A stretch of 61,934 bases of DNA from Candidatus Enterococcus moelleringii (lineage in GTDB: Bacteria > Bacillota > Bacilli > Lactobacillales > Enterococcaceae), in NCBI RefSeq assembly GCF_017377575.1, contig NZ_JAFREM010000019.1, positions 1 to 61,934 of the forward strand, read 5' to 3'. A program made the position numbers and the translations under genes. Positions within the stretch are counted from its first letter, which is position 1. Every line of letters starts with the position of its first letter. Positions 55,949 to 61,934 of this stretch are shown here, piece by piece. The notes beneath the pieces were generated by a model that was given only the letters and a program-made list of their open reading frames with translations, did not search any database and was not told where the DNA came from.

Positions 55949-57058
55949 TTAGGCAATTGCCTGATCCATCGCCATAATTGCGGCAATTTTCTGATCCTGA
56001 TTAGAATGCGCATAGGTGTCAAGAGTCATCTTCGTTGATGAATGCCCTAACAACTGGCTAACCGACATAATATCGGCATTTGTTTCTAAACAGCGGGTCG
56101 CAAAGGTATGCCGCAGTTGATGGAAATGAACCGTCAATAACCCAGCTTTCTCACGTATTTTATGAAAGTGATAGGTTAACAGTCGTGGCTCACAGGGTTT
56201 GCCGTTGGTTGTAAACACGAATGTTGCCCCGTTTGCTTGCTTCTTCAATTCCAGCAATAGCTTTTTGATTGATTTACTCATGGGAATAATCCGTTGTGCC
56301 GCCCTTGTTTTGGCACTGCCTAGCTGCAATTCGGTCTTGTTTCCATCCACCAGCACCCGTTGATAAGTATTGTTTACGTAGATTAAGGACTGATCGAAGT
56401 CCACTTCCTCCCAGGTTAATGCAGCGATTTCACCAATCCGCATACCGGTTCCCATAGCTAAGGTAACTGATTGAGCCCGTACATCGTCTTGAGCATCCAC
56501 CACTTCTTGAAGACGTTTTTGTTCCTTCAGCGTTAAAGCTTGGACTTTTTCTTTGACCGGCTTTGGTAACGGAAAACCCTCACACGGGTTTACCTCAAGT
56601 ATTTTTTGCTTTACGGCTTGATCCAATATCTGTTTTAGTAAACGAAAGACAACTTTGATACTGCTCCAAGCTAGTTCACGTTGGTATCGCCAAGCTTCAA
56701 TCGCCTTAGCAATTGCTTGATCGTCAATTTGGTATAAGGACAACCTCCCCAGATTTTCCCATAAATATTCTTTTAGTTTATGCATGTAACTGGCATAAGT
56801 GGCGGCTTTCACGGTAGCTTTCTTCTCCTCCACCCAATATGCGCTCCAATCCTTGAAGGACATGATGCTTTTTCCATATAGGCGCATCATGATCTCGGCA
56901 CTTTTCTTAATCGGTTCAAGCAATTCTTTAACTTCATCATAACTGTCACCATATACGGAGCCGTAGATTAATTTTCCTTTTGCAGTTCTTCCTTTGTGGT
57001 ACCTGCCCTCCCATCGCTCATCACAGCGCAGGTAAATACACTCTCCAGTGCGTCCCAT
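55949..57058 (-). CDS. Tyrosine recombinase/integrase
   Basis: The 369-aa protein has an AP2/SAM-like N-terminal DNA-binding region (residues 1-165) and a catalytic domain with all key residues: Arg in GTGMRIGEIAAL, His-x-x-Arg in HFHQLRHTFATRC, His in QLLGHSS and Tyr in TLDTYAHS. It resembles phage and Tn916-type integrases. No excisionase, att site at a tRNA, or phage gene lies beside it. It sits between the WxL operon and the ComK-like pair, inside the 16-kb stretch flanked by the duplicated operons. It could be a relic integrase or act on local DNA. Confidence 0.9.
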   Translation of the reverse strand: MGRTGECIYLRCDERWEGRYHKGRTAKGKLIYGSVYGDSYDEVKELLEPIKKSAEIMMRLYGKSIMSFKDWSAYWVEEKKATVKAATYASYMHKLKEYLWENLGRLSLYQIDDQAIAKAIEAWRYQRELAWSSIKVVFRLLKQILDQAVKQKILEVNPCEGFPLPKPVKEKVQALTLKEQKRLQEVVDAQDDVRAQSVTLAMGTGMRIGEIAALTWEEVDFDQSLIYVNNTYQRVLVDGNKTELQLGSAKTRAAQRIIPMSKSIKKLLLELKKQANGATFVFTTNGKPCEPRLLTYHFHKIREKAGLLTVHFHQLRHTFATRCLETNADIMSVSQLLGHSSTKMTLDTYAHSNQDQKIAAIMAMDQAIA

Positions 57059-57092
57059 AAAATAATCTCCCCTTTACATATTAATCGATTCG

Positions 57093-57112
57093 TTGACCAA
57101 GAAACCTGACCA
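57093..57112. promoter_or_regulatory. TTGACCAAG-N4-CTGACCA box upstream of the recombinase gene
   Basis: TTGACCAAG, four bases, CTGACCA, matching the box at 55709-55728 in all 16 non-spacer positions. It lies 35 bp upstream of the recombinase ATG. Confidence 0.5.
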
Positions 57113-57421
57113 AGTAAAAATTGAGTGTGCTTTGTCAGTTCTTATAGACGAAAAAACCTTTCCAACTATTCAAAACAAAATATTTTTCACATCTTACAAA
57201 TTTAATGTTGCTTTCTTAATTATTTTATTTTATAATTTTAACGAAAAGTGGTTTTAATATCATCATCAACACAACAATCGGTGTGCAATAGCTTCGATTT
57301 CCTGTTTTTCATACGAACATGAAAAGATCGAACCTTTAAATCTCTCAATTTAAATGTACACATTTTATTAATGTTTAACAAGCTTAGACAGGTTAAAAAT
57401 TAAAATAACCTTAGTTATTTT

Positions 57422-57450
57422 AAAAGTGTCGGAATTTTCCGGCACTTTTT
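57422..57450 (+). terminator. Strong intrinsic terminator in the non-coding region
   Basis: AAAAGTGTCGGAA (57422-57434) pairs with TTCCGGCACTTTT (57437-57449) with one G-T pair. A smaller hairpin AAAATAAC/GTTATTTT (57402-57421) precedes it. No gene ends here, so it may close a small RNA. Confidence 0.7.
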
Positions 57451-58014
57451 GATTGAATTCGGGTCAATTCTGATGAGAGACGTTTAGTCTAGCGATCTAT
57501 TTACTACTTCATTTTCCTACTATTTTAAATAAATAAACCTTTTGTTTACAATTATGAAAATACTGTTCATTATTTTAAACTCAAAGATGACTTCTTTTTT
57601 ATAACGCAAGTTATCTTCATTTGCTAGAGAAAAAAAGCCGAAATATCCTGGATTGTCATTATTTTATAAATGGCGAGCTCTTGTCATTATTGGCTTTCTT
57701 TCACTTCCCCCTTCTATCTCAAGAAAATCTCACTAATACATTAAAATAATTCTAAAAGCGACTTTTGAAATATGGCAAATTCTTTTCGGCTGCTCACTTC
57801 CTAAATTACTGCTTCGATAATAAACACTTCATAACGTAATTTGCACCCAGATAACGACTTTCAGTTTCAGATTTATCTAAAAATGTTATCTGAGGCTTGT
57901 TCTCCCCCTATGAACGACAGATAATAACTATGGTTATTTAATTAAGAATGCCTCTTTACAAGTAATCATTTTTCCTTATACTGATAGAAAAAAGCTATTG
58001 AAGGGGTGCATTAC

Positions 58015-58713
58015 ATGATTAATTCTTTACGTAAGCAATTATTAAAGGGGACAACATTGAAAGGAACCAAACTCTCGGAGGATTGGCTGCAGCTACTGGA
58101 AATCTCCATGGAGTATCGTTCTTATAATTTGGAGAAAATAACCGCCCTATTGGAGCTGCCATGTGATCTGGGGACGCTGGTAGTACGGGATTGGGAGACG
58201 GAAATTGCGGATGGGAAGCCGCTGGAGGTCTTGGAAGGCTATTGTTTGGCGCATCGGCTGGTTCAGCCAGAATTGAAACCGCTATCCGATAGTAGTGTTT
58301 CCTTTGTTCGATCTGAATTTACGCTATTTCAACTAAATGACTCAATTTGGTTGAATCCTTTAGATATCCATCACCTACATATGCAAGGAAGGCGTTGTTT
58401 GATTGAGTTGGCAAATGGGTTGGGTTTGGATGTCGGTGTTCTTGAAGAAGGGATCATTCAGTTGGCGAGTCAGGCGGCTTACGAGCTGGCTTGTCTCCAT
58501 GGGGCAGGTCAGATGGATTTGTCGCCAGTGGATTATTTGCGGCTTCCGGGGGTTCCTTTTGGGGATACTTTGCGTAAGCAGCCGCTTTTGTCGGGCTGGT
58601 TGTTGCCTCCAGGCGATTATTTGTCACCGAATCAGCTGGATTGTCCGCAGGAATTGGCGTGGCGGAAGCTTTTGTCTGAGTATGCCTTCTCCCCTGCTCT
58701 GGTTAGGGTCTGA
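58015..58713 (+). CDS. ComK-like transcriptional regulator (paralogue 1)
   Basis: The 232-aa protein has the core pattern of the competence factor ComK: SEFTLFQLNDSIWLNPLDI (ComK: IFLFPT...WI..HI), then CLIELANGLGLDVGVLEEGIIQLASQAAYEL (ComK: F.NG..ml.iS...fenQ..ra). It probably binds DNA in the minor groove of AT-rich boxes. It has FQLN instead of the usual FPT, so may differ in function from paralogue 2. ATG 58015 follows AAGGGG; a GTG at 58006 is inside the site. The second paralogue follows 20 bp later. Confidence 0.65.
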   Translation: MINSLRKQLLKGTTLKGTKLSEDWLQLLEISMEYRSYNLEKITALLELPCDLGTLVVRDWETEIADGKPLEVLEGYCLAHRLVQPELKPLSDSSVSFVRSEFTLFQLNDSIWLNPLDIHHLHMQGRRCLIELANGLGLDVGVLEEGIIQLASQAAYELACLHGAGQMDLSPVDYLRLPGVPFGDTLRKQPLLSGWLLPPGDYLSPNQLDCPQELAWRKLLSEYAFSPALVRV

Positions 58714-58733
58714 GATGGATGGGGGTGAATGGG

Positions 58734-59459
58734 ATGAATGCGTGGCCGAAAAACAAATTAGCAGGAAAATATTTGAACAGTAAGACGTTTTCAGAGGATT
58801 GGGCGTATGTTTTGGAGAATGCTTCGGTGTTTAATTATTGGCGAATGGGTGAGATCAGCTTGGTCCATCCAATTCCCAACGATCTGGGTACGCTTGTCTT
58901 ACTTGATGATGTTCCTTATCAGGCGAAGGAGGGGCCTTTAGATCTGATCGAGCGTTTCTTTAAGCTCCATCGTTTGATGGATTATCAGCTGATGCGGCGC
59001 ACCTGCGAGTCGTTGCCGGCGTTACCCTCTCGAAAAGTGCCGATTGTAAATACCCACTTTAGTTTATTTCCAACTGAATTGCCTGAAGATTCCGTTTGGC
59101 TCAATCCTTTGGCAATTACCCATTCAGAGGAGCATAAAATGAATTGTCTAGTAGAATTGACCTGCGGGCTTTCTGTGGAGCTGCCTGTTCACCATAAGAC
59201 GTTGATTCGTTTATCGAATAAAGCTGTCTATGCTTTAGCGATTTATCGGCGAGATTATTCGGCCACCTTATTGACAGATGGCCGACCGTTGGAATATGTG
59301 GCCCTGCCCGCTACCCCTTTTGGTCATCTACTAAGCAAGCAGGAGTTTTTACAGGACTGGCTGTCGACGCCGGGAGAATTTTTTAACCATTACAAGCGTC
59401 AGGAGTATCTGCAGTGGTATCGTTCGTTAAGCGAGAGTGACTTTGACTCGCTGGACTGA
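58734..59459 (+). CDS. ComK-like transcriptional regulator (paralogue 2)
   Basis: The 241-aa protein shares the layout of the preceding gene: an N-terminal FSEDWAYVLENASVFNYWRM block, then VPIVNTHFSLFPTELPEDSV, WLNPLAI and CLVELTCGLSVELPVHHKTLIRLSNKAV. The SLFPT and WLNP motifs are closer to canonical ComK than in paralogue 1. Start at 58734 follows GGGGGTGAATGGG; an ATG at 58719 has no site. The pair is co-transcribed and ends in a terminator; the duplicated DUF1659/DUF2922 operon begins about 380 bp downstream, so regulation of that operon is a natural hypothesis. Confidence 0.68.
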   Translation: MNAWPKNKLAGKYLNSKTFSEDWAYVLENASVFNYWRMGEISLVHPIPNDLGTLVLLDDVPYQAKEGPLDLIERFFKLHRLMDYQLMRRTCESLPALPSRKVPIVNTHFSLFPTELPEDSVWLNPLAITHSEEHKMNCLVELTCGLSVELPVHHKTLIRLSNKAVYALAIYRRDYSATLLTDGRPLEYVALPATPFGHLLSKQEFLQDWLSTPGEFFNHYKRQEYLQWYRSLSESDFDSLD

Positions 59460-59467
59460 CTACCTGG

Positions 59468-59499
59468 TCCTATCAGAAGTGATTCTGGTAGGATTTTTT
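59468..59499 (+). terminator. Terminator of the ComK-like pair
   Basis: TCCTATCAGAA (59468-59478) pairs with TTCTGGTAGGA (59483-59493) with one G-T pair, followed by six T. Confidence 0.92.
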
Positions 59500-59648
59500 G
59501 TGCTTTAGATAAAAATTCGAGCTTTCCCGCTTGACGTCTCCCTACCCCATTTGTTATTTTTTAGGCTTCTTCCGATAAATGATACATCCCTTATACCTGT
59601 TAAAAGTCTATCATATCAAGCATAATCCCCTTTTCCCCCTTAAAATCC

Positions 59649-59820
59649 CTAAGTGTCCCCAGCACCCTAGAAAAAAACTTTTAGTAAATTTTACTTTGCG
59701 ATTAAATCAACGTTTCAAAAATTCTTCTGGACAATAACTATAGGTTTCGGGACACTTAGCCATTTTGTTCTTTTTTCCTGATCTGTTATCTTTTAGTCAC
59801 CGGCCGGAACAAAAAACTTT
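59649..59820 (+). promoter_or_regulatory. Promoter region with wide inverted repeat, copy 2
   Basis: CTAAGTGTCCC (59649-59659) and GGGACACTTAG (59749-59759) are mirrored 111 bp end to end, as in copy 1. The AT block between them (AAAAAAACTTTTAGTAAAT) and the downstream TTTTGTTC and CCGGCCGGAACAAAA leader pair are conserved, while the TGTCCCTGGACA dyad has decayed to TCTGGACA. Conservation of the arms and spacing suggests function. Confidence 0.65.
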
Positions 59821-59835
59821 AGGAGGAATCGTGAA

Positions 59836-60051
59836 ATGATTCAACAATTGGGAACCAAACTACAAGTACAAATCGAACAAGAAGGCGAAGACAAACAAAA
59901 GAAAGTCAACTTTAGTAACGTCATTTCTAACCCAGTCGAAGCCGACATCGTGAAACTAGGCGAAGTGATGGCAGATCTGGGACAAGAAGGAAGTTCATTG
60001 GATAGTGTCATCGTTACTAACCAAACCCGTGTCACTAAGAATATCGAATAA
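59836..60051 (+). CDS. DUF1659 family protein (copy 2)
   Basis: The 71-aa protein starts MIQQLGTKLQVQIEQEGEDK and has FSNVISNPVEADIVKLGEVM and VIVTNQTRV. It is nearly identical to the copy-1 protein at 42103. It is the first gene of the second operon, with AGGAGG 9 bases before the ATG, and is followed after 11 bp by the short DUF2922 gene. Confidence 0.85.
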   Translation: MIQQLGTKLQVQIEQEGEDKQKKVNFSNVISNPVEADIVKLGEVMADLGQEGSSLDSVIVTNQTRVTKNIE

Positions 60052-60062
60052 AGGAGAAGCTT

Positions 60063-60281
60063 ATGCCAGAAACAAAATTAGTCGTCCGCTTCCGAAACGA
60101 ACAGGACAAGATCCACTCTTGGAGCTATGACAAGCCTAACACTAGTAAAACCCCCGCTGAAATCAAAGCAGCGATGGAAGAACTAACAGAATTACACCTA
60201 TTTAAAAAGCACGGCATTCACTTATTCACCTCAGTTGTGAGTGCAGAATTCGTGACTGTCCAAGAAACAAAACTATTCTAA
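60063..60281 (+). CDS. Short DUF2922 family protein, only in copy 2
   Basis: The 72-aa protein starts MPETKLVVRFRNEQDKIHSW and has SYDKPNTSKTPAEIKAAMEELTELHLF and VVSAEFVTVQETKLF, a standard-length DUF2922 domain. AAAGGAG lies 6 bases before the ATG. It is related to the N-terminal domain of the larger DUF2922 proteins. Copy 1 has only 15 bp at this place, so the gene was gained or lost between copies. Confidence 0.87.
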   Translation: MPETKLVVRFRNEQDKIHSWSYDKPNTSKTPAEIKAAMEELTELHLFKKHGIHLFTSVVSAEFVTVQETKLF

Positions 60282-60288
60282 AAACTAT

Positions 60289-60312
60289 TTCCGCGGCTTG
60301 ATTGCCGCGGAA
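60289..60312 (+). terminator. Intercistronic hairpin after the short DUF2922 gene
   Basis: TTCCGCGGC (60289-60297) pairs perfectly with GCCGCGGAA (60304-60312). No T-run follows, so a processing or RNA-stability element is more likely than a terminator. Confidence 0.55.
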
Positions 60313-60332
60313 TCTCAAGGAGGAAAAATATC

Positions 60333-60722
60333 ATGACTGATCTACCATTTACCCAATATCAGGTCTTCCATTCCAAAGCCAAGACCTTAAGAGAACAAAT
60401 TACTGCTTATTATCAGGAAACGCAAAATAGTTCAGTGACCATCCAGCTGTTATTAGCTATGAGAATCCGGAACCAGTTGGGTGAGCAAGATTTTGAATTG
60501 TTTTTGAAAGATTTAGTGCGCCATTTATTTAGTAAAACCACGGTCAATCGTGCGCTACGCCGCTACTTCTATTTCTTTAGCGAGTATTTTGAAGAAACTG
60601 AGTGGGCAATGATGACAGCCAGATGTTTTCCGCCTGCCTATGGAAGTACCGATTTAACGGAAGTTACTGAAGCAACTGTGCCTGTCACTGGAACCGAATC
60701 CTACCTCTCGGAGAGTTCCTGA
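60333..60722 (+). CDS. Uncharacterised 129-aa protein (copy 2)
   Basis: About 86% identical by eye count to the protein at 42334-42723. The first 100 residues are best kept (TIQLLLAMRIRNQLGEQDFELFLKDLVRHLFSK, then NRALRRYFYFF), and the tail is variable (TEVTEATVPVTGTES). The even spread of conservative changes suggests it is under selection in both copies. AGGAGG stands 8 bases before the ATG. Its function is unknown. Confidence 0.75.
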   Translation: MTDLPFTQYQVFHSKAKTLREQITAYYQETQNSSVTIQLLLAMRIRNQLGEQDFELFLKDLVRHLFSKTTVNRALRRYFYFFSEYFEETEWAMMTARCFPPAYGSTDLTEVTEATVPVTGTESYLSESS

Positions 60723-60751
60723 AAAAAACTAATTTAAGGAGAGAAAAACCT

Positions 60752-61480
60752 ATGTTAAAACTAGCAACTGTATTCGAAAATGCCGCCGGTAAAAACCACC
60801 GCTGGTCTTACAATGATCCAAACCCAAACAAAACACCTGAACAAATCAAAGCAGCGTTGGAAACACTGACGACGTTGAACTTATTCCAAAAGGACGGCGT
60901 ACGCCAATTCTGTAAAGTCGTTTCTGCGAAATTCGTAGAAACTATTGAAACACCGATCTTTGACTTAAGCAATCAGGCAGAAACTTATGTCGCAGATCCT
61001 AACAATGCCTTTGCTCCATTTATTATTGCCGATGAAGTAACCCAAGTCTCTGAGCCTGCCAAAGAAGTTGAAGAAATAAAAGCTGTTGTAAAAGAAGTAA
61101 GCCGAGAACAAGCTATAGTGAAACCAGCAGAAGTAGCTGTAGAAGCAAAGTCTGCATTAGAAACGATCGAAGCTGCACCAAAATCTGTACTGGAAAAAGC
61201 GGGAATCCCTAGCCAAGCGAAAGCTGCATTTATAAACCCAGTGACAGCCCCTTCTGCAAAAGATCCAGTAGTAACATCAGATGTCATCGAAAAAGCTATT
61301 AGTAAGTCTGCTTCAGCTGAACAGCTCGAAGATGCTGAAACCGGTCTTGAAGCACCTGTCGCAGAGAGTCCCGCGGTCAAGAAATCGACCAACCCACGAA
61401 AAGAAAAAGTCGACCGACTGCGAGCCTATCACGAAGCCAACAAGAAGAAAACGAAAAAAGGGAAAAAGAAAAAACGCTAA
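60752..61480 (+). CDS. DUF2922 protein with Ala/Pro-rich linker and basic tail (copy 2)
   Basis: The 242-aa protein has the DUF2922 domain (residues 1-70, KLATVFENAAGKNHRWSYND) followed by a disordered Glu/Val/Ala-rich linker that differs in length from copy 1 and keeps the ALETIEAAPKSVLEKAGIPS block. The end is again NPRKEKVDRLRAYHEANKKK followed by TKKGKKKKR. Strong conservation of the tail in both copies, while the linker drifts, points to the basic tail and the APKSVLEKAGIPS block as functional. Confidence 0.8.
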   Translation: MLKLATVFENAAGKNHRWSYNDPNPNKTPEQIKAALETLTTLNLFQKDGVRQFCKVVSAKFVETIETPIFDLSNQAETYVADPNNAFAPFIIADEVTQVSEPAKEVEEIKAVVKEVSREQAIVKPAEVAVEAKSALETIEAAPKSVLEKAGIPSQAKAAFINPVTAPSAKDPVVTSDVIEKAISKSASAEQLEDAETGLEAPVAESPAVKKSTNPRKEKVDRLRAYHEANKKKTKKGKKKKR

Positions 61481-61607
61481 CTAGCGGCCTTACCCTCTTG
61501 TGCAGGAAAGGTGGTGATGCCTACTAACTAAGCAGTGTTTATGGCGATGGCTAAACTCTATCAGAGGAGGGATGCCACATGTTCATCCTAGGAAAGGAAC
61601 GCTTGCC

Positions 61608-61685
61608 ATGACTGTGTATCAAGCGCTGGCATTAGCAATCGCTTTTGCCAGCCTGATGATCACCATTGACCGACACAAGAAATAA
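61608..61685 (+). CDS. Holin-like toxin peptide (type I toxin)
   Basis: The 25-aa peptide MTVYQALALAIAFASLMITI followed by DRHKK has the pattern of the putative holin-like toxin family: MTVYxAL, an uninterrupted hydrophobic segment and a short charged tail. GGAAAGGA lies 9 bases before the ATG. Such toxins are normally silenced by an antisense RNA overlapping the 3' end; the strong hairpin at 61730-61752 lies where that overlap would be. It is missing from copy 1. Confidence 0.7.
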   Translation: MTVYQALALAIAFASLMITIDRHKK

Positions 61686-61729
61686 CCACTTACTCACACA
61701 CGGCCATCGTCTTAAACGGTCCAGCCTTG

Positions 61730-61752
61730 AAGGTGCGTGCGCGCCGCACCTT
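61730..61752. terminator. Hairpin after the holin-like toxin gene
   Basis: AAGGTGCG (61730-61737) pairs with CGCACCTT (61745-61752) around a GC-rich loop. The same hairpin stands at 43506-43528 in copy 1. The U-tract is weak. Confidence 0.65.
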
Positions 61753-61934
61753 TGATTTGAGTAAGGATCGGTTATTACTTAGGGCGTCTTTTTCATCTGT
61801 GAAGCTGCGCTCTTTGAAAACTACATATTTTGAGGTGTTATAGAACCTGATTTTTTAGGAAATCACCTCTCCTATTCTCCCCAGCAAGTGAATTTTTTTC
61901 GATTCATTCAAATTTTTTTGGATTTTTTCGAGAA

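Larger units (their letters stand above)
57059..58014. other. Long AT-rich non-coding region upstream of the ComK-like genes
   Basis: About 950 bp without a supported gene. It contains the TTGACCAAG box (57093-57112), two consecutive hairpins (57402-57421 and 57422-57449), an inverted repeat CAGATAAC/GTTATCTG (57848-57855 and 57885-57892), and a likely promoter for the next gene: TTTACA at 57955-57960 and TATACT at 57977-57982, 16 bp apart. Confidence 0.55.
59634..61796 (+). repeat. Direct repeat copy 2: promoter plus DUF1659/DUF2922/129-aa/DUF2922/toxin
   Basis: Second copy of the block at 41901-43555, same orientation, about 17.7 kb away. It includes two insertions relative to copy 1: a short DUF2922 gene with a hairpin (60063-60312), and about 220 bp with a holin-like toxin gene (61480-61700). 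Confidence 0.88.

Noticed and set aside
55875-55950. AAAACGTTTA repeated twice next to the integrase stop, as attachment site or cre
   Set aside because: Only about 10 bp are shared, no matching copy is found at the other side of any element, and the outer cre bases do not fit.
60289-60312. Hairpin between copy-2 genes as a full terminator
   Set aside because: No U-tract follows and the next gene has its own ribosome site only; it was described as a processing or stability element.
41901-61796. The 16-kb stretch between the duplicated operons as an integrated phage or transposon
   Set aside because: Apart from the integrase there are no phage, conjugation or transposition genes, and the repeats are whole operons, not attachment sites; recombination between them remains possible.

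Overview
The window reads as a chromosomal segment of a low-GC Gram-positive bacterium, most likely an Enterococcus. The grounds are an ntp-type Na+ V-ATPase operon whose NtpK keeps the E. hirae Na+-site residues, a WxL/DUF916 surface-protein locus, strong AGGAGG ribosome sites and many short intrinsic terminators. No rRNA or tRNA gene was seen. All assignments come from reading the sequence and protein motifs; no database search was run.

Layout. 0-5.4 kb: an Fst-type toxin gene with a hairpin over its ribosome site, a 66-bp-period CRISPR-like repeat remnant, a DUF2461/sigma-factor pair, an orphan AbrB-type antitoxin, and a MerR-amine oxidase pair. 5.6-9.0 kb: an SF1 helicase cut short at an IS110-family element with a probable bridge-RNA region. 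9.1-15.0 kb: two paralogous DeoR regulators around a TIM-barrel isomerase, an Fe-alcohol dehydrogenase, a tautomerase and an AEC transporter. 15.1-25.9 kb: a carbohydrate/inositol catabolic region (iolH-like, GPH transporter, TIM-barrel isomerase, iolG-like dehydrogenase, AraC regulator, rpiB fragment, iolD, iolC, LacI regulator). iolB, iolE and iolJ are not in the window. 25.9-27.7 kb: pyruvate kinase broken by one in-frame TAA. 27.8-36.4 kb: ntpFIKECGABD. 36.9-40.4 kb: iolA (mmsA) under a textbook sigma-54 promoter, divergent from a CBS-PAS-AAA+ sigma-54 activator.

41.7-61.9 kb is the accessory part. Two copies of an undescribed-looking operon (DUF1659, a 129-aa family, DUF2922 with a basic tail) share long promoter regions that contain the same inverted repeat about 112 bp wide. 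They flank about 16 kb that holds a nucleotidase, a GNAT enzyme, a small-protein/phosphate-binding-like cluster with a second single-TAA pseudogene, a WxL locus with a leucine-rich-repeat protein, and a tyrosine recombinase. Two ComK-like regulators lie directly upstream of copy 2. Copy 2 also carries an extra short DUF2922 gene and a holin-like toxin gene; copy 1 appears to have lost the toxin segment between short CGGCC repeats.

Working together: AraC-type tandem sites upstream of two iol transcription units, a sigma-54 circuit on iolA and DeoR/LacI regulators suggest layered control of polyol use. The duplicated ComK/DUF1659/DUF2922 module is the strongest candidate for a new biological system.
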